This document shows positions 18,661 through 28,459 of a stretch of 64,000 nt of DNA, one piece after another. The notes beneath the pieces were generated by a model, which saw only the letters and a list, made by a program, of their open reading frames with translations, ran no database searches and had not been told where the DNA came from. The stretch is from Oscillospiraceae bacterium (lineage in GTDB: Bacteria; Bacillota; Clostridia; Oscillospirales; Oscillospiraceae): positions 1 to 64,000 of the forward strand of contig JAFTUO010000035.1 in NCBI GenBank assembly GCA_017466215.1. The letters run 5' to 3'. Position 1 is the stretch's first letter. The number at the start of each line of letters is the position of its first letter. The translations under genes and the position numbers were made by a program.

Positions 18661-20151
18661 ATGCAATATACAAAAAACTTTGGTTTTCGCCATAAATCCG
18701 GCGTTTTAATGAGCGTGAGCAGCCTGCCGTCAAAATACGGCATCGGCAGCTTCGGAAAAGAGGCTTTTGACTTTGTGGATTTTTTGGATGCGTGCGGACA
18801 GAAATGCTGGCAGGTTTTGCCGCTGAACCCCACCTCCTACGGCGACAGCCCCTACCAGTCGCCTTGCTCTGCGGCAGGAAATCCATACTTCATTGATCTT
18901 CCCATTCTTCACAAAAAGGGACTGCTGACGAAAGAAGAACTGACTGCCCAAAGGGATACGTCCGCCAGGGTGGACTACGGCAACCTTTTTCAGAGCCGAT
19001 TCCCGGTGCTGCGGCTGGCCCATTCCCGTTTTCAGCCAGACAAAGGCTATCGGGATTATGTAAGAAAGAATGGCTCGTGGCTGCAAAAATACGCGCTGTT
19101 TATGGCGCTGAAGGTGCATTATAATCACTGCCAGTGGACGCTGTGGAGTGATGAACACCGGGACTACCAAAAGGCCATACAACAAGCAGATGCGTTCAAG
19201 AACGAAATGGACTTCTGGTGCTGGTGTCAGTATGAATTTGATACCCAGTGGCAGGCTGTGCATAGCTATGCCCGTGAAAAAGGCATTATGATCATCGGTG
19301 ATATGCCCATCTATGTTGCCCACGACAGCGTGGACACCTGGGCAGATCCGGAGCAGTTTTTGCTGGACGGGAATTTCGATCCTACCGTTGTGGCGGGCTG
19401 CCCGCCGGATGGCTTTTCGCCCGACGGTCAGCTTTGGGGAAATCCCATCTATAACTGGGCCTTGATGGAGAAGCAAGGCTTTTCCTGGTGGCTCAGCAGG
19501 CTTGGATCTGCATTCAAGCGCTACGATATTCTAAGAATCGACCATTTCCGGGGTTTTGCGGGATATTACAGCGTTCCCTACGGTGAGGATACAGCCCGAA
19601 ACGGAAAATGGGAGTCAGCGCCCGGAATTGCGCTGTTCCGCGCTGTTCGTCAGCGCTACCCCAAGGCGAAGATCATTGCAGAAGATCTGGGCTTTATCAC
19701 GGAAGATGTCCGGGAGCTTTTGGATGACACGGGCTTTCCCGGTATGAAGATGCTGCACTTTGCCTTCTATGACGAGGACAGCGAAAATCTGCCCAGAATG
19801 TACACAAGCCGCAACTGTGTGGTGTATTCATCCTCCCACGATTCTGACTGCACCTATACCTGGGTCAAGGATTTGTCCGGTGATGCACGGCGCAGATTTA
19901 ACGCAGAATGTCCGCGGGATAAGAGCCGCCACCGCACCTATGACCTGATCGAATTCGCCTTTAACAGCATTGCAAATCTGGCGATGGTGCCGATGCAGGA
20001 CTATCTGCTCCTTTCCAACGAAAAGGGCAGAATGAACATCCCGGCAACATCCGCCGGCAACTGGACCTGGCGCATCGGACCGCGCTATAACACGAAAAAA
20101 CTCAGAAGCAAAATTCTGGAGCTTACGCAAAAAACAAAACGAAGCAAATAA
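18661..20151 (+). CDS. malQ: 4-alpha-glucanotransferase (GH77 amylomaltase)
   Basis: 496 residues, the usual bacterial length, no signal peptide. It transfers alpha-1,4-glucan chains between maltooligosaccharides in the cytoplasm. GH77 features: RKSGVLMSVSSLPSKYGIG-type N-terminus (here HKSGVLM), the catalytic nucleophile Asp294 in LRIDHFRGF, the acid/base Glu341 in IIAEDLG and the SSHDSDCTYTW region. First gene of a closely spaced seven-gene unit running to 29556; the next start is 19 bases downstream. Confidence 0.94.
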   Translation: MQYTKNFGFRHKSGVLMSVSSLPSKYGIGSFGKEAFDFVDFLDACGQKCWQVLPLNPTSYGDSPYQSPCSAAGNPYFIDLPILHKKGLLTKEELTAQRDTSARVDYGNLFQSRFPVLRLAHSRFQPDKGYRDYVRKNGSWLQKYALFMALKVHYNHCQWTLWSDEHRDYQKAIQQADAFKNEMDFWCWCQYEFDTQWQAVHSYAREKGIMIIGDMPIYVAHDSVDTWADPEQFLLDGNFDPTVVAGCPPDGFSPDGQLWGNPIYNWALMEKQGFSWWLSRLGSAFKRYDILRIDHFRGFAGYYSVPYGEDTARNGKWESAPGIALFRAVRQRYPKAKIIAEDLGFITEDVRELLDDTGFPGMKMLHFAFYDEDSENLPRMYTSRNCVVYSSSHDSDCTYTWVKDLSGDARRRFNAECPRDKSRHRTYDLIEFAFNSIANLAMVPMQDYLLLSNEKGRMNIPATSAGNWTWRIGPRYNTKKLRSKILELTQKTKRSK

Positions 20152-20170
20152 ACAGATAAGGAGAATATTT

Positions 20171-22801
20171 ATGAAACACTTACTGCGTTCCATTTCCCTG
20201 ATTCTATTATTGGCAATGTTATTTACTATGGCGCTGGCCGGCTGCGGTACGAATACTGAGCCTGCAGCAACTGAGCCCACAACCGAGCAGAAACCTGAAG
20301 AATACACAGAGCCCCTGGTAGATGGCTACAATCAGGTTACCTTCTACTGGACATATCCCGGAACTTACGAAAACTGTGATATCTGGATCTGGTGGGGCGA
20401 TGTTGCAGGCAAGGGCTATCTGTTCCACGAATGTGAATACGGCGCGAAGGTGGTTGTGAATGTGCCGGAGGGCGTGGAAGAAGTGGGCTTTATCGTCCGC
20501 AGAGACTGCTCTGACCCCGGCGGAAGCTCCTGGGGCAATGCAACCAAGGACTACGAACAGGACAGATTTGCCGCTGTAGAGGGCAGAGAGACATTTGTCT
20601 ACCTGAAATCCGGCGATGCAAATCAGTATATCAGTAACGATGGAGGAAAAACATTGGATATGGCGAAGAAAATTTCCCTTGCCGGTATTGTAGGCGAAAA
20701 CAAAATTCAGTACCGCATTACCCCCAAGGCCTCACTTTCCAATTTGAGCGATATTAAGGTTTATGAGGGCGACCGCCTGGTGGAAGTTACGGAAATCTCC
20801 ACTTTGGGTAAGGAAGCCACCGCAGGCTATATTCTGGTAGGCGAGACGCTGGATCTTTCCAAGACCTACCGCATCGAGATCACCGGCTACGGTGAAAAGA
20901 ATGCGATCCCGACCGAAGTGTTTGATACAGAGTATTTTGCCGAGAACTACCACTATGACGGCGATGATCTGGGCGCAGTGATCGACGGTGAAAATACCAC
21001 CTTTAAGGTCTGGGCGCCTACGGCGTCTAAGGTCGTGCTGAACCTTTTTGAGGCCGGTGATGGCGTGGATGCCTATAAGAATGTGGAAATGATCAAGGGC
21101 GAAAAGGGCGTCTGGTCTCATACAGAGAATTGCGGCCACGGAACGTACTACACCTACACTGTAACCACCTGCGCAGGTGAGCAGGAAGCAGTTGATCCCT
21201 ATGCAAAGGCTGCCGGCGTCAACGGCAACCGGGGTATGGTTGTTGACCTTTCCAAGACAGATCCTGAGGGCTGGGATTCTTCCAAGCTCAGCGATCCTAT
21301 CTCCAGCTATTCCGAAGCCATCATCTGGGAGGTACACGTCAGAGACTTCTCCAATAAGATCGCAGACTCTGCCTACAAGGGCAAATATCTGGCCTTCACC
21401 GAAACAGGTCTTGTAAACGAGCACGGCGAGGCTGTTGGCGTGGATTATCTGAAGGAGCTGGGCATTACCCACGTGCATCTGCTGCCTGTATATGACTTTG
21501 CTACCATTGATGAGAGTAGCTCTGCGCCGGAATTCAACTGGGGCTATGATCCCAAGAACTACAATGTCCCCGAGGGCAGCTATTCCACAGATCCCTTTAA
21601 CGGTGCGGTCAGAATTAACGAATATAAGCAGATGGTCAAGGCGCTGCACGAAGCCGGTATCGGTGTGATTATGGATATGGTCTACAACCATACCTATGAC
21701 GCCAACAGCTCCTTTAATAAAATCGTTCCTTATTACTACTACCGCTACACCAGCACCGGCGCTAACTCCTCTGCCAGCGGCTGCGGTAACGATACGGCAT
21801 CTGAAAGATATATGTTTGGCAAGTTTATGGTGGATTCCACCAGCTACTGGGTCAACGAATATAAGCTGGACGGCCTGCGTTTTGACCTGATGGGTCTGCA
21901 CGATCTGCAGACGATGCAGGAAGTGGAAACTGCAGTCCACGCCATCAATCCCAATGCCATTCTCTACGGTGAGGGTTGGACTATGGGCGCTACCATCGAC
22001 GGAAGCGCGCAGGCCAATCAGACCAATATCGGTCAGATCACACCTACCGGCGATGCCATCGGTGCGGTTGCGGTGTTTAACGACGTGATCCGCGACGGCC
22101 TGAAGGGCAGCGTGTTTGAAAAGACCTCTCAGGGCTATATCAGCGGCGCTTATAAGACAACGCTGCAGGATATTATTTTCGGTATTTCCGGTGGCCAGGG
22201 CGTTGGCCAGGGCTGGACGGTGCCGGATTCTATGGTCATCAACTATATGAGCGCCCACGACAACAATACTCTCTGGGATAAGCTTCTGCTTTCCAACCCC
22301 GACAAGACCGACGACCAGAGAAACAAGATGAACAATCTGGGTGCAGCGATCCTAATGATCTCCAAGGGCACGCCTTTCTGGCAGGCCGGCGAAGAAATGC
22401 TGCGCACCAAAGACGGCGATGAAAACAGCTACAAGTCCAGCGATGCCATCAACAATATCGACTGGTCCGTACTGAAAGAGGGTAACCGCGAGTATGCAAC
22501 GATGCAGTACTATAAGGGCCTGATCGAAATGCGTAAGGCATACTCCGTCTTCACCGACACCAATACGACGGTTACTGCCGAGGCGCTTAGCAACGGCGTT
22601 TTGAAGGTAGTACTGGATGACGGAAACGGCAACAAGGCGCTTGCTCTGCTCAATCCCCACAATACCAATCTGCCCTGCACGCTGGACGGAGAGTGGAGCT
22701 TGGTTGCCAATGCTTCCGCTGCAGGTGAAGAAGTGATTTCCAGCAACAGCGGCACGTTTACTGTGGAGGCTATCAGCGCAGCTATCTTTGTAAACGGTTG
22801 A
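20171..22801 (+). CDS. pulA: Type I pullulanase, lipoprotein
   Basis: 876 residues with a lipoprotein signal ending ALAGC (Cys25). Domains: an N-terminal CBM41-like module (about 45-155, WTYPGTYENCDIWIW), a spacer domain, CBM48 (about 265-370, TTFKVWAPTASKVVL), then a GH13 barrel. The YNWGYDP-type signature reads FNWGYDPKNYNVPEG. Predicted catalytic residues are Asp572 (LRFDLMG), Glu601 (YGEGW) and Asp697 (SAHDNN). It cleaves alpha-1,6 branches of starch or glycogen-like glucans at the cell surface. It lies second in the glycan operon. Confidence 0.94.
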   Translation: MKHLLRSISLILLLAMLFTMALAGCGTNTEPAATEPTTEQKPEEYTEPLVDGYNQVTFYWTYPGTYENCDIWIWWGDVAGKGYLFHECEYGAKVVVNVPEGVEEVGFIVRRDCSDPGGSSWGNATKDYEQDRFAAVEGRETFVYLKSGDANQYISNDGGKTLDMAKKISLAGIVGENKIQYRITPKASLSNLSDIKVYEGDRLVEVTEISTLGKEATAGYILVGETLDLSKTYRIEITGYGEKNAIPTEVFDTEYFAENYHYDGDDLGAVIDGENTTFKVWAPTASKVVLNLFEAGDGVDAYKNVEMIKGEKGVWSHTENCGHGTYYTYTVTTCAGEQEAVDPYAKAAGVNGNRGMVVDLSKTDPEGWDSSKLSDPISSYSEAIIWEVHVRDFSNKIADSAYKGKYLAFTETGLVNEHGEAVGVDYLKELGITHVHLLPVYDFATIDESSSAPEFNWGYDPKNYNVPEGSYSTDPFNGAVRINEYKQMVKALHEAGIGVIMDMVYNHTYDANSSFNKIVPYYYYRYTSTGANSSASGCGNDTASERYMFGKFMVDSTSYWVNEYKLDGLRFDLMGLHDLQTMQEVETAVHAINPNAILYGEGWTMGATIDGSAQANQTNIGQITPTGDAIGAVAVFNDVIRDGLKGSVFEKTSQGYISGAYKTTLQDIIFGISGGQGVGQGWTVPDSMVINYMSAHDNNTLWDKLLLSNPDKTDDQRNKMNNLGAAILMISKGTPFWQAGEEMLRTKDGDENSYKSSDAINNIDWSVLKEGNREYATMQYYKGLIEMRKAYSVFTDTNTTVTAEALSNGVLKVVLDDGNGNKALALLNPHNTNLPCTLDGEWSLVANASAAGEEVISSNSGTFTVEAISAAIFVNG

Positions 22802-22818
22802 TATGAGAGGTGGCAGCT

Positions 22819-24789
22819 ATGAAGCAAAATAGAATATTTCTGGCTGTTTTGGTTGCTGTTTTGATGATAACGATGCTTCTGCCCGGCTGCGCCAAGCAGC
22901 CGGAAAGCAAGGTCAGCTCCGACACGCTCTATGTGCAGAAGGTGGAAAATCTGCCCGAGGATTTCATTTTGGGTATGGATGCATCCTGCGTGCCGGCGCT
23001 GGAAAACAGCGGCGTAAAATACTATGACTATGACGGTGCAGAAAAGGATGTGTACCAGATCCTAAGCGAGAACGGGATCAACTATATCCGTGTACGCATT
23101 TGGAATGATCCCTTTGATGCTGACGGCAACGGCTACGGCGGCGGTAACTGCGATATTGAAAATGCCATTGCCATCGGCAAGCGGGCCACGCAGCACGGTA
23201 TGAAGCTGCTGGTCAATTTCCATTACTCTGACTTCTGGGCAGATCCTGGCAAGCAGATGGTGCCCAAGGCCTGGAAGGGAATGAAAATTGACGAAAAGTC
23301 TGAGGCGCTGTATCAGTATACCAAGGATTGCCTGCACAAGCTGGTTGACGCCGGTGTAGACATTGGAATGGTGCAGATCGGCAATGAGACCAACGGCTCT
23401 ATGTGCGGCGAGGACAGCACCGCTCTCGGCGGCTGGAAGAAGATCATGCAGCTGATGTCTGCAGGCTCCAAGGCTGTACGGGAGGTATGCCCGGACGCAT
23501 TGGTGGCAGTCCATTTTGCAAATCCGGAAAAGATCACAAACTTTGAAAGCTACGGCAAAAATCTTGCCTACTATCAAGTGGACTATGACGTTTTTGCATC
23601 CTCTTACTATCCGTTCTGGCACGGCACGCTGGACAACCTGGCCCAGGTGCTGAGTAACATCGCCGAGACCTACGGCAAAAAGGTTATGGTTGCGGAGACT
23701 TCCTATGCCTATAGTGCCGAAGATACCGACTTCTACGGCAATTCTGTCGGTGAGGGCGGCGGCATCGTGAAGAACTATCCCTTTACCCAGCAGGGACAGG
23801 CAAACCTGGTTCGGGACGTGGTGGACACGGTGGTCAACAAGACCACCAACGGCATCGGCGTTTTCTACTGGGAGGGCACTTGGATCTCTGTAGGCACGAA
23901 CAGCTATGAGGAAAATGCAGATCTTTGGGAGAAGCACGGCTCCGGTTGGGCATCTTCCTATGCTGCAGAGTATGATCCGGATGATGCCGGTCAATGGTAC
24001 GGTGGCTGCTCCGTGGAGAATCAGGCGTTCTTTGATGCCAACGGTAAGGTTACGGAAGCTCTGAAGGTCTTTGCGCTGATGAAAGACGGCAATGCTGTGG
24101 AAAACCGCGCAGATGCCATTGAAGACGTGGATCTGATCCTTGACCTGAACGGAGAGATCAAGCTTCCCGAAACGGTGAACGCCGTAATGCTGGACAATTC
24201 CAAGCAGGAGATTCCTGTCCAGTGGCTGGATGTTGACTATGATGCGATGAAAAACGGCGGCGCGGCCAAGTATACCATTGAGGGCGTTGCCGGCGGAATG
24301 AGCGCCAAGTGCTATGTGTCTATGGTCAACTTCAATTTCCTGAACAACTGGAGCTTTGAAGACGGTGAGACCGGCTGGGTCGCCAATAGTATTAAGACCT
24401 TTGACGAGCTTCACGTGGAGGATAAGGTTACCGACTCTATGACCGGTACAAAGCACTATCATTTCTGGGGTGCAGGTGAGAACTGCGTGGAATTTACCCT
24501 GGAGCAGGCGGTTACCGACCTGCCTGCAGGAAATTATGACTATTCCATTTCCATTATGGGCGGCGACGGCGGCGAGACCGATATCTATGCCTATGTGAAG
24601 ATCAACGGAGAGATCGTCTCGAAAGCGCCCACCCAGATCACCGTTTACAACGAATGGCACACCGCCGAAATCAAGGATATTGCCTATACTGAGGGTGATT
24701 CCATTGCAGTGGGCATCTATGTCAAATGCGCCGGGCCCAATGCCTGGGGCAAGATCGACGATGCTCTGCTGAATTCCGTTACGGAGTAA
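22819..24789 (+). CDS. GH53 endo-beta-1,4-galactanase, lipoprotein with galactan-binding domain
   Basis: 656 residues from ATG 22819 (GAGGTGG site). Lipoprotein signal ending LLPGC (Cys24). GH53 barrel about residues 45-415: VRIWNDPFD, NFHYSDFWADPGKQ, acid/base Glu190 in QIGNETNG and nucleophile Glu293 in VAETSYAY. A Big_4-type Ig-like linker (about 440-510) follows, then a C-terminal beta-sandwich beginning NFLNNWSFEDGETGW that resembles CBM61, a beta-1,4-galactan binder; the CBM assignment is from resemblance. It should release galactooligosaccharides from pectic galactan outside the cell, an unusual companion for a pullulanase in the same operon. Confidence 0.93.
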   Translation: MKQNRIFLAVLVAVLMITMLLPGCAKQPESKVSSDTLYVQKVENLPEDFILGMDASCVPALENSGVKYYDYDGAEKDVYQILSENGINYIRVRIWNDPFDADGNGYGGGNCDIENAIAIGKRATQHGMKLLVNFHYSDFWADPGKQMVPKAWKGMKIDEKSEALYQYTKDCLHKLVDAGVDIGMVQIGNETNGSMCGEDSTALGGWKKIMQLMSAGSKAVREVCPDALVAVHFANPEKITNFESYGKNLAYYQVDYDVFASSYYPFWHGTLDNLAQVLSNIAETYGKKVMVAETSYAYSAEDTDFYGNSVGEGGGIVKNYPFTQQGQANLVRDVVDTVVNKTTNGIGVFYWEGTWISVGTNSYEENADLWEKHGSGWASSYAAEYDPDDAGQWYGGCSVENQAFFDANGKVTEALKVFALMKDGNAVENRADAIEDVDLILDLNGEIKLPETVNAVMLDNSKQEIPVQWLDVDYDAMKNGGAAKYTIEGVAGGMSAKCYVSMVNFNFLNNWSFEDGETGWVANSIKTFDELHVEDKVTDSMTGTKHYHFWGAGENCVEFTLEQAVTDLPAGNYDYSISIMGGDGGETDIYAYVKINGEIVSKAPTQITVYNEWHTAEIKDIAYTEGDSIAVGIYVKCAGPNAWGKIDDALLNSVTE

Positions 24790-24806
24790 GATAGGGGAGA
24801 GGCACG

Positions 24807-26399
24807 ATGAATATGAAGAAGATTATTTTGATGCTGCTGGTTGCTTCTGTCTTAGTCAGCCTGGCAGCCTGCAGCCCTGCTTCTGCACCTGCGACCACTC
24901 CTGCACCGGAGGTAGACCCTGTGGACGATAACTACCGTACATTTTATCAGATTTTTGTCGGCTCTTTCTCCGATTCCAACGGCGACGGGATCGGCGATAT
25001 CCGCGGAATCATCAACAGAATGGATTACTTGAATGACGGCAATATCCATTCCGGGAAAAGCCTGGGCGTACAGGGCATCTGGCTTTCACCTATCTTTTCT
25101 TCTCCGTCTTACCACAAGTATGACGCATCTGACTATTACCAGATCGACTGGCGTTTTGGCGCGGAAGCGGACCTGAAAGAGCTGATCACGCTTTGCCATC
25201 AGCGCAATATCAAGCTGATCCTGGACCTGGCAATCAATCATACGTCTACCAAGCACGAATGGTTTGTGCAGTTCAAGGAAGCAAGAATGAACGGCGATAC
25301 GGAGAATCCTTACTACGATTTCTATTCCTGCGTAACCACAGCCGAGAAGCAAAACGGCATCAGCTATCAGAAGATCGCCGGTGTTGACTGCTGGTATGAG
25401 TGCAATTTCTCTGGAGAAATGCCGGAGCTGAATTTTGACAACCCGGAAGTGCGCCAGGCAACGCTGGATATTGCAAAATACTATCTGGATCTTGGCGTGG
25501 ATGGATTCCGCTTCGATGCTGTCAAGTATATTTACTTCGGCGATACCGCCAGTTCTGTGGAATTCTGGCAGTGGTATATGCAGAAGCTGAAGGAAATCAA
25601 GCCGGATATCTACTGCGTGGGTGAATGCTGGTCCGGTGAGACTGAAATTCTGGAATACTACCCGGCTATGAACTGCTTCAACTTCGCGATGGCCCAGGCA
25701 GAGGGTGTTGCTGCTACCGCTGCCAAGGGAAGCTCTATCTCCAAATACACCAATTATTTGGATTCGTACCAGAAGAAGGTCCTGGCTGCAAACCCGGACG
25801 GTATGGTAATGCCCTTCCTTTCCAATCACGATATGGATCGCATTGCCGGCGCATTTATTCTGGATGGAAATATGCGGATGGCAGCTAATCTTTATCTGCT
25901 GAGCCCGGGCTCTCCCGTGATCTATTACGGCGAGGAGATCGGTATGCGCGGCTCCCGCGGCGGAGAAAATACGGATGCCAACCGCCGTCTTGCAATGCTT
26001 TGGGGCGATGGCGATGGGATCGGTGATCCGGTAGGCTCTACCTATCCTCTGAAGAATCAGATCACCACGACCGTTGCCGATCAGCTGCAGGATGAAGGAA
26101 GCCTTTATAATTATTATTGTCGGCTGATCGCTGTTCGCCGCCGCAATCCGGCGATTGCCAGAGGCCTTTACACAGACCTGAAGTGCGGCCAGAAGAATTT
26201 CGGCGGATTCCGCATTGATTATGAAGGAGAGACCGTAGGTCTGTTCCACAATACCTCTACGGAAGCGGTTTCCTATGACCTGAGCAAGTGCAAGGACTGC
26301 GCTTTCGATGAAATATGCGATTATATCGGTATGGGCGATGCGAAGCTGGAGGGAACTATGCTTACTGTCGGCCCGCAGACCAGCGTGATCGTAAAATAA
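24807..26399 (+). CDS. Alpha-amylase family (GH13) lipoprotein
   Basis: 530 residues, lipobox SLAAC (Cys22), so surface anchored. GH13 motifs: FYQIFVGSFSDSNGDGIGD, LDLAINHTS, nucleophile Asp237 (GFRFDAVKY), acid/base Glu273 (VGECWSGE) and Asp342 (SNHDMDR). The sequence around the +1 site looks like oligosaccharide-acting GH13_36/alpha-amylase members; exact linkage specificity is not readable. No carbohydrate-binding module follows the C-terminal beta domain. It is 17 bases after the galactanase gene. Confidence 0.9.
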   Translation: MNMKKIILMLLVASVLVSLAACSPASAPATTPAPEVDPVDDNYRTFYQIFVGSFSDSNGDGIGDIRGIINRMDYLNDGNIHSGKSLGVQGIWLSPIFSSPSYHKYDASDYYQIDWRFGAEADLKELITLCHQRNIKLILDLAINHTSTKHEWFVQFKEARMNGDTENPYYDFYSCVTTAEKQNGISYQKIAGVDCWYECNFSGEMPELNFDNPEVRQATLDIAKYYLDLGVDGFRFDAVKYIYFGDTASSVEFWQWYMQKLKEIKPDIYCVGECWSGETEILEYYPAMNCFNFAMAQAEGVAATAAKGSSISKYTNYLDSYQKKVLAANPDGMVMPFLSNHDMDRIAGAFILDGNMRMAANLYLLSPGSPVIYYGEEIGMRGSRGGENTDANRRLAMLWGDGDGIGDPVGSTYPLKNQITTTVADQLQDEGSLYNYYCRLIAVRRRNPAIARGLYTDLKCGQKNFGGFRIDYEGETVGLFHNTSTEAVSYDLSKCKDCAFDEICDYIGMGDAKLEGTMLTVGPQTSVIVK

Positions 26400-26420
26400 T
26401 CCACTTTAGAAAGGGAAAAT

Positions 26421-28226
26421 ATGAATAATAAGTTGATCGTTAATATTATCCACAGACCGGAGCTTTCCCCTGAATACGCCGAAAAAGCGTTGGGAAAAGG
26501 GGAGGGCGTCCGGGATGAATCGCTGGATATTTTCCGGTTTCAGCAGGATTGCGCCCATAAGTATGGGCTGAAGACCACCATCCAAATCACCTATGCATCC
26601 CTCTTTTCTGACGTGATCATTTCTCTGGCAAAGGAAGAACACGAAAAGTACGGTGATGAGATTGGCCTGTCATTGCTGGGTCTTCCGTGTCCTGAGTTCA
26701 AGGAAAAGTATAAAACTGAGGATTTCTGCATCTGGATGTTCGACGAGAAGACAAAGGAAGAGATCGTTGACGATGTATTCGGGAAATTTTACGATGCCTT
26801 TGGCTTCTACCCGGAATCCACCAGCAGCTATTTCCTCGATGCCTACACCATTAACTATATCAAGAAAAAGTATCCCAGCGTAAAGTGCGCCGTTGCTACC
26901 TGCTGGGAGGAGGGCCCCAAGGCCTACCATACCTGCAACAATTCCTGGTACACCTTTATGGACGGCGGCCCCTGGAATCCCTGGATCCCCTCCAAGGTCA
27001 ATTCCCACTGTCCTGCCAAGAATGCTGAGGACGACAGCGGCATCGTCGCGATCCCTCATCTTTCCCGGGATCTGATGGCCTGCTTTGACGGTAACGGCTC
27101 GAATTTCGGCACGCATCCCCAGAATGTGCTGCGCGGAATGATCTATTACAAGGAAGATGGGGAGTACGAATATCCCTATCTGTACAACCTGATCGACCAG
27201 TACCATCACCTTTCTAAGTACAACGACGGCTACAGCTACAATATGATGTTTGTCGGTCCGGGTTGGCTGAACCGTCGCGGTCGCTGGGAAGCTCCCTATG
27301 AGCTGCTGGCAAAGTCCTACGACGACGGAATGAGGTACTACGGCAAGCTCAAGTCTGAGGGTAAGCTGGTGGATATGACTATGAGCGAATTTGCCGACCA
27401 TTACCGCTCTGTCCACCCCGACTACAACCGCGGCGAATGCGCCCTGTGGAAGGATATCCTCTACGGCAGCAATAAGGAATATTTCTGGTATGCTGACCCT
27501 GCTATGCGTACCTGCCTGGACTTTAACCAGGGCGGCGCATTGATAGATCTGCGTCCCTACGTGGCCAGAATTCCCCAGAAGACCGGCATTGGCACGGAAA
27601 ATGTATATGATGCGTCCTATCCGTATCTGATCCAGATCAATTACCGCGCCGGATTCTTCACCCATTATGCCGGCGCAGGTACGATCAAGTCCTGCAAGGT
27701 AAGCTGCCGCGGAGAAAGCACAGACCTTTGCCTGTGCCGCACGATGGCAAAATACGACAAGATCCCCGGCGGCGTCCGGCTCACCACCGATCCTGTCACG
27801 GTAACGCTGGGCGGAAAGGACATTGCGCTGCGTTCCGTCTTTACCATTATGGAGGGCGAAGGCAAGCTGATCACACAGCGTGAGCTTCTGACCGACTTGG
27901 GTGGCGAGGAGATCACATTTGAGGAGTATTTCACCGGTGCCTTCGGCACAACCGAGTATCAGGCGGATATGACCGGGCTGACTCTGGGCGTGGACGAGGA
28001 AGCTATGCCCTACACCTACCATGGAAAAACCATTGAAAAGCACGCTTCCCAGCGGGCATACGTTACCATTCCGGATGTGATGACCACCGTAGAAATGGGC
28101 GGCGACAATGACACCGCCGCTGTCAGCGAAGGCATTGCCTTCTCCCCCGTCTATCAGCTCAAGCTGACCAAAACCATCAAGGAAGGAGGGATCACCACAT
28201 GGCTCAAGCTGGAAAAGGCAAACTGA
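26421..28226 (+). CDS. Uncharacterised 601-residue protein in glycan operon
   Basis: No family recognised with confidence. No signal peptide or membrane segment, so cytoplasmic, and 601 residues long. The N-terminal half (1-300) looks like an alpha/beta barrel of the glycoside hydrolase/deacetylase superfamily: IIHRPELS, a YGLKTTIQITYASLF strand, HEKYGDEIGLSLLG (where polysaccharide deacetylases and GH57/GH38 relatives have H-E-I-G-x-H), FYPESTSSYFLD and CAVATCWEEG. The region is rich in Trp/Tyr (WYTFMDGGPWNPWIPS). The C-terminal 200 residues look like beta sandwich. It sits between alpha-amylase and galactanase genes, so a carbohydrate substrate is likely; the enzymatic fold is inference. 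Confidence 0.6.
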   Translation: MNNKLIVNIIHRPELSPEYAEKALGKGEGVRDESLDIFRFQQDCAHKYGLKTTIQITYASLFSDVIISLAKEEHEKYGDEIGLSLLGLPCPEFKEKYKTEDFCIWMFDEKTKEEIVDDVFGKFYDAFGFYPESTSSYFLDAYTINYIKKKYPSVKCAVATCWEEGPKAYHTCNNSWYTFMDGGPWNPWIPSKVNSHCPAKNAEDDSGIVAIPHLSRDLMACFDGNGSNFGTHPQNVLRGMIYYKEDGEYEYPYLYNLIDQYHHLSKYNDGYSYNMMFVGPGWLNRRGRWEAPYELLAKSYDDGMRYYGKLKSEGKLVDMTMSEFADHYRSVHPDYNRGECALWKDILYGSNKEYFWYADPAMRTCLDFNQGGALIDLRPYVARIPQKTGIGTENVYDASYPYLIQINYRAGFFTHYAGAGTIKSCKVSCRGESTDLCLCRTMAKYDKIPGGVRLTTDPVTVTLGGKDIALRSVFTIMEGEGKLITQRELLTDLGGEEITFEEYFTGAFGTTEYQADMTGLTLGVDEEAMPYTYHGKTIEKHASQRAYVTIPDVMTTVEMGGDNDTAAVSEGIAFSPVYQLKLTKTIKEGGITTWLKLEKAN

Positions 28227-28459
28227 ATTACCGGTGTCCTTCCTGCTTTATCCGGGATATCGACATTGATATGTTCTACGAGGAAGAAAAGAAGGAATAT
28301 TACTGCCTGCGCTGCGGCTTCACCGGTCAGGAGGAGGACGTTCTGCGGCTCAACGAGCAGATCCGCTTCCGCTACCGGTGTATGAAGCTGCGTGTCAAGG
28401 ACTTTGGCGAGGACAACGAGCCCGTGACCTTTGTCCCCCACCAGGGAGGCACACAATGA
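28199..28459 (+). CDS. Small zinc-ribbon protein
   Basis: 86 residues from ATG 28199 behind AAGGAGGG, overlapping the end of the 601-residue gene by 28 bases and the next GH53 start by ATGA. Two Cys pairs, CPSC (13-16) and CLRC (36-39), form a likely zinc ribbon; the rest is charged, with a basic stretch FRYRCMKLRVKDFG. The coupling to both neighbours is strong evidence that it is translated. A regulatory, chaperone or assembly role for the operon is possible; nothing in the sequence decides. Confidence 0.7.
   Translation: MAQAGKGKLNYRCPSCFIRDIDIDMFYEEEKKEYYCLRCGFTGQEEDVLRLNEQIRFRYRCMKLRVKDFGEDNEPVTFVPHQGGTQ

Noticed and set aside
26406..26642. Minus-strand frame of 78 codons at the start of the 601-residue gene
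   Set aside because: Opposite to a well-supported gene, without a ribosome site or family resemblance.
28378..28455. Longer start for the cytoplasmic GH53
   Set aside because: The extra residues come from reading the zinc-ribbon gene in another frame; GGGAGG and the ATGA overlap mark 28456 as the start.
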